Assembly (NCBI GenBank): GCA_964551735.1
Contig: CAZKEF010000017.1
Span: 1 to 64,000, forward strand
Direction of reading: 5' to 3'
Origin: DAOUAT01 sp964551735
Lineage (GTDB): Bacteria > Chloroflexota > Anaerolineae > CG2-30-64-16
Length of the DNA stretch: 64,000 bases
Within the stretch, counting starts at the first letter, position 1. Each line of letters begins with the position of its first letter. The position numbers and the translations under genes were made by a program. The notes beneath the pieces are model-generated. The model did no database searches, had not been told where the DNA came from, and saw only the letters and a program-made list of their open reading frames with translations. Positions 57,227 through 64,000 of this stretch are shown here, one piece after another.

Positions 57227-59654
57227 CCTTCTCCTGTTTCGCGCAAGGCAGCTTCACCACGAAGGCAGTCCCGATGAACATCAGGCTTGCTGCCAGGCTC
57301 AGGCTCCCGCCCGTCATCTCGACCAGGTTCCGGCTAATATAAAGACCCAGACCGGCGCCATCGGGGCGTGTGGTGTATCCCATTTCGAATACCCGTTCGT
57401 GAAGTTGTCCGTGAATTCCGGGGCCACTGTCCATCACGGCAATTTCCAGGGGACGTCCTGTGAAACCCTCGATACGTCGTGTTTGAACTATGACCTGCCG
57501 AACACGCGCCAAATCAGCCTGTTCGCCCTGTTCTGCATGGAGTTGTCCAAAGAACTGCATCTTCAATTCGATCTGTTGGATGGAGTTAAGTATCAAATTG
57601 GTCAGTATTTGCTCAAGTTGCGGCCGGATGGCCAATGCCTTTGGGAGTCCAGCGGAAAGATCTGTGGCAAACATGATTCCTGCAGCGCGCGCCCTGTGTT
57701 CCAATTGACGCAGCACGCCGGTAACCGCTTCATTGACATTCACCAGATCGAGCTCGTGTCGAGCCAGGCGTGTATAACCCTTCACCAAATCCGAAAGACT
57801 TCCTTGCTGTTGTGCAAGCCTATGAACTGAGTCTGCGATCTTTTGTCCCCGTGCCTGATCTGGAGCGGCCTGTGCCTTGTCGCAATATCCCTGTAAGAGC
57901 TTTGTCTCCCAGTTGAGGCCATCGAGCTTGTGGTTCAATTCATGCACCAGGTTCGCCAAGAGTTCACCTCGAGAACAGTGTTCCTGATAACCGCGCATGT
58001 GATCGAGGAGTATCGCGTTCTCAATTGTAGTTGCAAGAAGCCCTGCCCCCAATCGTGCCCGATCGACCTGTTCACGCCCCTCCCTGCTTTTTGTGGAGAA
58101 GCCCAGGATGCGTTCGTCAAAGAGAAAGAGGGCGTGTCGAGTCAGCCGTCCAGGAATCAGGAGCGGCAACCCAAAACAGGAGCGATAACGCAAGTCTGGA
58201 AACAGATTGCGAAGGCGTGCTTCCTCATAACGAAGCGCCTCAGTGAACCGAAATTCCTGTTCTTCCTCGATCACATTACGTGCCGGACTGTGATATAGGG
58301 TGCCCACTGCCCTTTCCGCTATCCCCGGAGGTACTGGCGGATCCGCGGCCAGAATCGAAACGATCTTGCTGGCTGTATCCAACTCCAACACCATCGCCTG
58401 GCTGATCTGGATGGTCTCCCGTAATGTCATCAACGCGTCCAACAAACGCTCATGCAGCGACCGTTTCGCCAGGGATTTAAGGCCAACTCGTTCCAAGAAC
58501 CCAGATTGACTGCCACCAGGCGACGAGCGCGATGCTATGACTCTGGTCCAATAACCCGTACATAACCTGTGCACCCAATCAACGATTTCTTCGTCGGTCT
58601 TATCTATCAAAGGATCCGTGGGCTTTTCGATCTCCGCAACAACAGGCAACTCAGACCCGTTGATGATGACCGGTGCTTCTGCTCTGTTGAGTTCCGGGTC
58701 GTGCGATGGCGGGGCGAAATCCAAATCCAGCTTTTCGACGCGCATCCTGCTGACAAACAGCACTGGTAGACCAGGCCTGGCAGTACGCAGCCGAGTGGCC
58801 ACAGCCGGTCCAAGCTCACCATCCAAATACACATCAACGATAGCTAATCCGTAGGAATGGCCCCCTCTAACTAGCTCTAGGGCCTGATCCCCGGAACTCA
58901 AACCATCGACCTCAACGCCGAACTCTCTCTTCAGGGCCTCACAGATACGTTCTCGATCCTGCACATCATCATCCACCACCAAGAAACGATGAGGCCGTGG
59001 AATAGGAGGCAAAAACCGATACGTTTCGGTTAGCCCTTCTTGGTCAGATGAACCGTCCTGATGAGGCAAAGAGGTTGGCTGGGGTTCGGGAGTACGGAGC
59101 AAATCTGCCAGCGCGTGACTCTGCTCCTGAACGCTGGCGAGGCGCCTAAGCTCACCCCACAGGCTGAGGTCAATTTGCCTCAGCGTGGGACTCATCTTCG
59201 TTACGAGGCCGCGCACCCGGTCCCCGATCCAGAGCAGATCCTCCACCCCCAAATCGCGCAAGATGGGGAGATCATCTCGCCAAACTACCGCATCAATCCC
59301 CGGTTCCAACTGGACAAAAGCGCGATCATGTTGGACGTTTACCACCTCGCCTTCAACGCTTTGACCAATTCGATAGCGATACCTCACACCAACATCGTCC
59401 CAAGGGTCAGCGGCCTGGCGCAGGCTCAGAAACACCAACCCACGCTGCGGATCATCTTCCAAGACAATTGCATCGAATTCCGAGCCTACCTGGGGCATTG
59501 TTGGCATAACGCCGATGCGCCGATCCCACGACAATTCTTTCCGCCGGATGAAACCGGCGCGATTGCTCTTGAGAATCTTGACCCAGACACCCGTGTCTCG
59601 GATTTGGGCAACAGCAACTCGCACGCGAGTTGATGGTAACATAAATGACGCCAT
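57204..59654 (-). CDS. S1-S1-receiver-GAF histidine kinase
   Basis: 816 residues. Two S1/OB-fold RNA-binding domains lie at about 8-85 and 92-168, a receiver at about 222-365 (acceptor AIVDVYL, Lys in EIEKPTD, with a long insert before the last strand), a GAF-like part to about 590, then HisKA (ANLVHELNHKLDGL) and a GHKL ATPase (TNLILNSIQQIE, DSGPGI, GAGLGLYIS). S1 domains joined to a kinase are rare and point to RNA or ribosome sensing. It is the first gene of the AT-rich seven-gene operon; no clear promoter was found. Confidence 0.85.
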   Translation of the reverse strand: MASFMLPSTRVRVAVAQIRDTGVWVKILKSNRAGFIRRKELSWDRRIGVMPTMPQVGSEFDAIVLEDDPQRGLVFLSLRQAADPWDDVGVRYRYRIGQSVEGEVVNVQHDRAFVQLEPGIDAVVWRDDLPILRDLGVEDLLWIGDRVRGLVTKMSPTLRQIDLSLWGELRRLASVQEQSHALADLLRTPEPQPTSLPHQDGSSDQEGLTETYRFLPPIPRPHRFLVVDDDVQDRERICEALKREFGVEVDGLSSGDQALELVRGGHSYGLAIVDVYLDGELGPAVATRLRTARPGLPVLFVSRMRVEKLDLDFAPPSHDPELNRAEAPVIINGSELPVVAEIEKPTDPLIDKTDEEIVDWVHRLCTGYWTRVIASRSSPGGSQSGFLERVGLKSLAKRSLHERLLDALMTLRETIQISQAMVLELDTASKIVSILAADPPVPPGIAERAVGTLYHSPARNVIEEEQEFRFTEALRYEEARLRNLFPDLRYRSCFGLPLLIPGRLTRHALFLFDERILGFSTKSREGREQVDRARLGAGLLATTIENAILLDHMRGYQEHCSRGELLANLVHELNHKLDGLNWETKLLQGYCDKAQAAPDQARGQKIADSVHRLAQQQGSLSDLVKGYTRLARHELDLVNVNEAVTGVLRQLEHRARAAGIMFATDLSAGLPKALAIRPQLEQILTNLILNSIQQIELKMQFFGQLHAEQGEQADLARVRQVIVQTRRIEGFTGRPLEIAVMDSGPGIHGQLHERVFEMGYTTRPDGAGLGLYISRNLVEMTGGSLSLAASLMFIGTAFVVKLPCAKQEKDEHHEQD

Positions 59655-59751
59655 TAATACAGGACCTCTTAAGTCATTTGAATCCCCATGCGGTGGAGAA
59701 CCACTCGAAACGCCGAGAAAAAATCTCAGGTCAGAACCCGAATTTCAGAAG

Positions 59752-59780
59752 TTGCATAAACAGAACACATGTGCTAACCT
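59752..59780 (+). promoter_or_regulatory. Putative promoter of the small divergent ORF
   Basis: TTGCAT (59752-59757), 17-base spacer, TAACCT (59775-59780), about 46 bases before the ATG. Confidence 0.45.
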
Positions 59781-59825
59781 TGGCTCTAGATCCATCCTGC
59801 CACGCCCGACACTTGGAGGTACAAA

Positions 59826-60068
59826 ATGGCACTAGACATGTGGTTCAAGGAAGATATCAGAAACGTACTCCTATCACTCAACCTGGTTTCAGCAGCCACA
59901 AGTCGGTGGGTTCAAGACGCACGCTTGGATGCCTATCGTCACGGTTATGAAGAGGCGATCGCTGCGGTGGCGCTGGCTTTTGGCCTACCGCCACGTTCGG
60001 TGCTCGGAAAAGATAGAGAGCAAGGCAGCGAATACGACGTGTCTTGGGACCTCAAACTACTGCCCTGA
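59826..60068 (+). CDS. Small protein of unknown function
   Basis: 80 residues with GGAGG six bases before the ATG. Predominantly helical, for example SRWVQDARLDAYRHGYEEAI, soluble, with no recognised family. It is the only plus-strand gene of the AT-rich segment and stands divergent to the seven-gene operon, the position often held by a regulator or an antidote. The strong ribosome-binding site argues that it is real. Confidence 0.6.
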   Translation: MALDMWFKEDIRNVLLSLNLVSAATSRWVQDARLDAYRHGYEEAIAAVALAFGLPPRSVLGKDREQGSEYDVSWDLKLLP

Positions 60069-60083
60069 CATGTGGCTTGCCAG

Positions 60084-60815
60084 TCAGGGAGCGGTCTCAG
60101 GTATCACGCCGCTGTCAAAGCGCAGGCTGTTCATGACTGTTAGCAGGCTCGGCCACAGTTGATCCCATGCGGCGCTATCGCACATCGCTTCAATAGCGTA
60201 AAGACGCCCTTCATAGCCAACCACTGCTTGATACCACCGCATTTCTTTCTGGCTTAGGCTATCCCTACCCTGTATGTAACGTTCGAGGCAAGCCAGCTTT
60301 TCCTTTCCAACAGTACATGCTTTTGGAAGCCCGACGTCAGCGCCGGAATGAAGACCACTCAGGATGACTTCTTTTCGCTGATCGAGTTGTTTCAGCAACG
60401 CTTCGGCATCAACAGCCGATACTGTATTCAAATAGCAAATGCGATACTGCGCGCGGCTCCACTGCACATCTTCTTGGTCATTGGCAATGTTCGAGAAGAC
60501 CGTGCCCCGACAGTCACTGGCTCTTTCCTCCACTTGAAAGGACTGGGCAAGCTGGTCTCTGCCAATGCTGAAGTAATAGAGCTTGTTGACATACGACTGG
60601 TTCGCGACCTCTGGTGTAGGCGTCTTCAGGGCTGTTGTCACAGGGGTGTTCTCTACAGGCAGTCTGTCCTGGCAACCCCAGGCTGTCAATAAGAGAATAC
60701 CAAGGGCCACCACCGTAAGCAAGGCCATGATGAGCGAGGGACTCGACAGACGATCGAGGTTCTTGCCCGACGCCAGGGCTAACTGTCTTAGGTATTCTTT
60801 TCTTGAGGTAGTCAC
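60084..60815 (-). CDS. Membrane-anchored protein of unknown function
   Basis: 243 residues from a GTG at 60815 with AAGGAGG five bases upstream; the 35-codon extension lacks a ribosome-binding site. One hydrophobic segment (LIMALLTVVALGILLLTAW) ends in GCQD, a possible lipobox Cys although it lies 40 residues in. The rest is extracytoplasmic with four or more Cys residues. No known family. It follows two SPFH-type genes on the same strand. Confidence 0.6.
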   Translation of the reverse strand: MTTSRKEYLRQLALASGKNLDRLSSPSLIMALLTVVALGILLLTAWGCQDRLPVENTPVTTALKTPTPEVANQSYVNKLYYFSIGRDQLAQSFQVEERASDCRGTVFSNIANDQEDVQWSRAQYRICYLNTVSAVDAEALLKQLDQRKEVILSGLHSGADVGLPKACTVGKEKLACLERYIQGRDSLSQKEMRWYQAVVGYEGRLYAIEAMCDSAAWDQLWPSLLTVMNSLRFDSGVIPETAP

Positions 60816-60894
60816 GGTTTCCTCCTTACGACGAATACTCGGCTGCTGCACTAGGTGACATATGGTTGCTGGGGACGCCGTTACGAGGTCGTAA

Positions 60895-62241
60895 TCATGT
60901 TTTGCCTTGGCGGGCCTCAACTATTCTGACCTCGATCACATTTATGCCCCATTGCTGAGAACGCCGATCAAGGTTCGTTTGTAGTTCCTGACAGACCGTA
61001 CTGACTTTTGTCGTTTTATCACAGAAGAGATTCTTGAACTCATAGCTCGGTAGTACGTCATATAGTGCCATCGAAATGTCTTCTTTGAGCCGCTTTTCCC
61101 ATGCACGCTTCAATTCGGGAGGCTCAAGAGGGTTGTCCCCTTTCTTATCATGTTCTCTGGACTTCGGAGCCATTATCTCTTGTGCCATGCTAACCGCTTT
61201 TCTTATGGCCTCTGCCATCAGTTCCTTATCAGTGGTTTCTTGGATTCCGTAGGAGAACGATACTTGGATTTCTACATAAGTACTTGGTCCAGTTGCAACC
61301 TTCTGCTTTTGTGATTGGGTGTAATGATAGCAACTTGGAACAAAAGCCGCGATTTTATCAAATGGACGGCGAGCAAATGGAGTACGACTGAACGAAGGCA
61401 GGAGGTCTCCCCTTCTTTGTAAGACAGTGTAACAGCCAGGACGCACCGGCACTCGAAGCAGCCTATCGAAAACTAGATATAGAACCCATGTGGAAAAACC
61501 TAGAGTAAGTATCATTACCAATCGATCGATGCTCAAACCCATAAGGCTTACAACGACTAGTCCAAAGAGGATAAGTGTAAGGAACAGACTTCCAACGCGA
61601 ACAACCCAGGGCAATGTAAGCCCAGCTTTTGGAACTTGCGTGGAAGTACCGTTTGCATTTGATCCATCCGTAGCGGAAGTTACCCCTGGCGCTGATATAT
61701 CTTCAGTTGACCCAGGTTTGTCTGAAGATGGTGTCTCTGCCGGCATCTGTTCGATCTCCAAATTATGCCTGATTAGCTTGTCAGATAGTATCTGCCCCCG
61801 AAATCCTGCGCACAATTCCTGCGCGACATCACCTACCTTGGCCTCCTGTCTCTGCCATGCATAAATCAGCCCACAGGCGTAGAGTGCCACATTAGAGTTA
61901 TAGCCATCGAAACCAGTTGAAAATGCCTCCTTTGCGTCAAGATAGTGAAGTAAAGCACCTGCGAAATCTCCCATGGCATGGTGACAAATGGCAAGATACA
62001 TGGTAATGAGACCGCGCGCAGACTGGCTTGCCCCATTAAATCCTTGGTAACCGTACGTACGCTGCAACGCCTTAATAAGCAACTCCTGTGCCGTGAGGTA
62101 ATCCCCTTCTTCGATTTTTTCCTTGCCTTCCTTAAGATACTGTGCCAACATTCCATATCCAGATAGGGAAACGACGGATAACAGGCTCAAGATATCCTGC
62201 ACATCGGTTTTGTATGCTAGTATCCTCTCGTTTGTCACCAT
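60895..62241 (-). CDS. TPR-like/SPFH-like membrane protein
   Basis: 448 residues. The N-terminal helical repeats (EGDYLTAQELLIKAL, AICHHAMGDFAGALLHYLDA) resemble TPRs. Two hydrophobic segments (VVRVGSLFLTLILFGLVVVS and the next helix) lie at about 200-250, and an SPFH/band-7-like domain follows (YVEIQVSFSYGIQETTDKEL, ending INVIEVRIVEARQ). The match to SPFH is by pattern and not strong. It is preceded by the SPFH gene with a 54-base gap, probably one operon. Confidence 0.65.
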   Translation of the reverse strand: MVTNERILAYKTDVQDILSLLSVVSLSGYGMLAQYLKEGKEKIEEGDYLTAQELLIKALQRTYGYQGFNGASQSARGLITMYLAICHHAMGDFAGALLHYLDAKEAFSTGFDGYNSNVALYACGLIYAWQRQEAKVGDVAQELCAGFRGQILSDKLIRHNLEIEQMPAETPSSDKPGSTEDISAPGVTSATDGSNANGTSTQVPKAGLTLPWVVRVGSLFLTLILFGLVVVSLMGLSIDRLVMILTLGFSTWVLYLVFDRLLRVPVRPGCYTVLQRRGDLLPSFSRTPFARRPFDKIAAFVPSCYHYTQSQKQKVATGPSTYVEIQVSFSYGIQETTDKELMAEAIRKAVSMAQEIMAPKSREHDKKGDNPLEPPELKRAWEKRLKEDISMALYDVLPSYEFKNLFCDKTTKVSTVCQELQTNLDRRSQQWGINVIEVRIVEARQGKT

Positions 62242-62295
62242 GAAGCAACCTCATCTCGCTAAGTCATCACGCAAAAGATAAGACCCACACAAGGC

Positions 62296-63717
62296 CTAAC
62301 TGATGGCATTGCCCACGATTGACTCTTTTGTCTTCTGGATTAGGGCAAGAGAATCGTTCGGCAACAAAATCTTGGTTGCCGGATCACTAGCCATCTTCTC
62401 CAATGTCTCCAAGAAGCGGAGCGACAATAAATACGCAGCAGTATCTCGGCCAGACAAATTCAAAGTTCTGAAGGTAGCTGCCATTTGCTCAACAAGCTGT
62501 TTCTGGGCCTGTGCCCAAGCAACCTCTTTGAGCTTGAGAATCACAGCTTCAGCCTCACCTTTACGGATCATTGCTTCGCGCTGATTCTGAGCTACGCGCA
62601 CATTCCATTCAGCCAGCCAAGTTTCCAGAAGACGATCTTCAGACTCCTTAGGGATTTTGATGCGATTGATATCTACGGAACCGACAACCACCCCCATGAG
62701 TTGTTTAGTAACCTTGTTCATCTCATCAGCCAATATCTTTTTTAGATTAGTCCGAAACGCATCCGAGACAGGAATTATCTCGTCCAGGTCATAGCGCCCT
62801 ATGACATCGCGCGTTGATGTCTCGGCAACTGAGCGAACACCGCCACGCCAATCCGCGCCACTTGGACTCCAGATATTCTTTCGAATAACATCTTCGTTGT
62901 ATAAAAACTGGCCGTCTTCAATGCACTCATCCTTTGGCTCAGAATCAACCTTATGAAAGACCAAGATCTCGAACTCGTCAATCAGGATCTTGTCTTTAGT
63001 AGCCACCTTTTCTACAATCAGTTTTTCAGTTCGCGTATACAACGGCACCACCATACTGATCCGCTCAAACGGCCTCAGCATCGTGATCCCCCGTCCCACC
63101 ACACGCGAGAGCCTGCCGCTGACCTCTAGAATGACCGCATGCCCTTCCTGAACGAGCAAGATCCCCGGCCCGCCAAACCGCGCCAGGCTGCTCCCGCTCT
63201 CCCCGCGCACCTCGGCCTGGCCGTTGCTCACGATCCACGTGCCGCGGTTGATGCCCAGCAGGATGCTGACGGCGCTCATCGCGGCTTCCCACTCGTGTCC
63301 TTTGTAGTTTTCGTACTGGCTGTACAACCCCGGGCCGGCCACGAGACCGTAGGGCAGCAGCAGTACGACAGCAACCAGAACCGCGACCAAGATCCCGCCG
63401 ATCAACGACCAAAACAGGATCAGGCTGGGGCTACCGAACAGGAACCCAAGCACTGTGTTGGCCCCGGCTTCACCTTGGGGTGCCAGCCCGGCAAGCAACG
63501 TGCCGATAACCCAACGCATGAGGAGCGCAAAGGTCAGGAACACGGCCAGTAAGAAGATGAATCGCGGTGTCACCTGGACGCGTCGCGAAAGGAACGGCAG
63601 CTTGAATGAGAACGCGACCAGGTACAGCACCACGAACAAGATCGCGCCCATCCAGCCCAGCTTGACGGCCAGGAAAGCGAAGGCGAGGGTGAGGACTATC
63701 TCGATCAGCGTGCGCAT
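62296..63717 (-). CDS. SPFH/band-7 domain membrane protein, mosaic in composition
   Basis: 473 residues: four N-terminal membrane helices (to about 130), then an SPFH domain (GPGILLVQEGHAVILEVSGR, TKDKILIDEFEILV, DLDEIIPVSDAF) and a helical C-terminus. SPFH proteins scaffold membrane microdomains. The DNA changes abruptly: bases 63061-63120 are 68% G+C, while 63001-63060 are 43%, so the first about 220 residues match the GC-rich genome and the rest the AT-rich segment. Confidence 0.82.
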   Translation of the reverse strand: MRTLIEIVLTLAFAFLAVKLGWMGAILFVVLYLVAFSFKLPFLSRRVQVTPRFIFLLAVFLTFALLMRWVIGTLLAGLAPQGEAGANTVLGFLFGSPSLILFWSLIGGILVAVLVAVVLLLPYGLVAGPGLYSQYENYKGHEWEAAMSAVSILLGINRGTWIVSNGQAEVRGESGSSLARFGGPGILLVQEGHAVILEVSGRLSRVVGRGITMLRPFERISMVVPLYTRTEKLIVEKVATKDKILIDEFEILVFHKVDSEPKDECIEDGQFLYNEDVIRKNIWSPSGADWRGGVRSVAETSTRDVIGRYDLDEIIPVSDAFRTNLKKILADEMNKVTKQLMGVVVGSVDINRIKIPKESEDRLLETWLAEWNVRVAQNQREAMIRKGEAEAVILKLKEVAWAQAQKQLVEQMAATFRTLNLSGRDTAAYLLSLRFLETLEKMASDPATKILLPNDSLALIQKTKESIVGNAIS

Positions 63718-63828
63718 CGCCGCCCTTTCCGAGATGAGATGGCCGGGATCGGCCGCGAGGACTACCGGGGCGCACGGAAACGGCAGGGGCTTGCTTGGTC
63801 ACAGGCTATCCCGGCCCGCAATAAGAAA

Positions 63829-63863
63829 CGCGGCTACAGGAACCGGAGTTTACTGTAGCCGCG
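63829..63863 (-). terminator. Hairpin terminator upstream of the SPFH gene
   Basis: Perfect 11-bp stem CGCGGCTACAG/CTGTAGCCGCG with a 13-base loop. On the minus strand it is followed by TTTCTTATTG, so it would end transcription from a gene beyond the window. Confidence 0.65.
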
Positions 63864-63964
63864 CGCAAGCCGCGATGCGATCAACGATCAGGTGATAGGA
63901 TAAGCACAACGATAACGGATGCTCCATAGATAGCCTTCCGTTTCCTGTGAGCGCCCAAAGCAAT

Positions 63965-63978
63965 AGAACATGTGTTCT
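63965..63978. promoter_or_regulatory. LexA-type SOS box
   Basis: AGAACATGTGTTCT is a perfect palindrome of the form AGAACN4GTTCT, the motif described for LexA in Dehalococcoides. The gene it controls is probably to the right of the window; the nearest gene inside, the SPFH protein, is 248 bases away. Confidence 0.45.
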
Positions 63979-64000
63979 TGTATCTACAATTACATATCAT

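Noticed and set aside
46315..59654. A known phage-defence system such as a CBASS or Avs type
   Set aside because: No nucleotidyltransferase, STAND ATPase, nuclease or pore-forming effector is in the operon, so no described system fits.

Overview
The window looks like a chromosomal contig from a GC-rich bacterium of the Chloroflexota, most likely an uncultured Anaerolineae/Caldilineae-type organism. This is inferred from the gene style: lipoproteins with Thr/Pro-rich linkers, very long multi-GAF signalling proteins, a fused MFS/spermidine-synthase protein, tungstate uptake genes, and a palindrome at 63965-63978 matching the LexA box described in Dehalococcoides. No rRNA or universal marker protein is present, so the assignment is tentative. 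One tRNA gene, tRNA-Leu(CAA), lies at 11451-11533 behind a near-consensus promoter.

Region 1 (1-11.4 kb, mostly minus strand) is housekeeping and stress-related: the tail of an ABC ATPase, two cytoplasmic HtrA-like proteases with a LuxR-type regulator and a metallophosphoesterase, a HicAB module, a Phd/VapC module translationally coupled to a histone-deacetylase-like hydrolase, a membrane spermidine-synthase-like protein, MutM, and an ECF sigma factor with its beta-propeller anti-sigma factor. Region 2 (11.4-18.7 kb, plus) has a lipoprotein and a cyclic-nucleotide-sensor membrane protein that share an unfamiliar C-terminal extracytoplasmic domain, then acyl-CoA dehydrogenase and penicillin acylase.

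Region 3 (18.9-31.8 kb) appears devoted to molybdenum/tungsten. A minus-strand ECF-type transporter operon (S-like component, an anchored sulfite-oxidase-fold domain, EcfT, double EcfA, a TiaS-like protein, UbiB kinase) is divergent from tupBCA, a three-domain lipoprotein, wtpA-wtpB without an ATPase, and a molbindin. The recurring sulfite-oxidase-like domain links the two halves. Region 4 (31.7-46.2 kb) holds TyrA-like, HD and M50 genes, a beta-mannosidase and a glycosyltransferase both laden with in-frame repeat insertions, an M29-type aminopeptidase, and three AAA/STAND-like ATPase genes, one fused to GAF and SpoIIE phosphatase domains.

Region 5 (about 46.2-63.06 kb) has visibly lower GC than its surroundings and is the most novel part. 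A seven-gene minus-strand operon encodes an S1-S1-receiver-histidine kinase, a receiver with about six GAF domains, an alanyl-tRNA-synthetase-like protein without editing domain, a five-GAF histidine kinase, a double receiver, a pseudo-receiver fused to a trypsin-like protease, and an astacin-like metalloprotease. This reads as a phosphorelay that senses something connected with RNA or tRNA and drives intracellular proteolysis; the function is inference. Next to it are a small divergent ORF and three membrane genes (two SPFH-like). The composition boundary falls inside the last SPFH gene.

The window is rich in small dispersed elements: a roughly 61-bp palindrome family (about 16.8, 18.7, 27.7 and 29.4 kb), heptamer/octamer tandem repeats, and long inverted repeats, several of them in frame inside genes.
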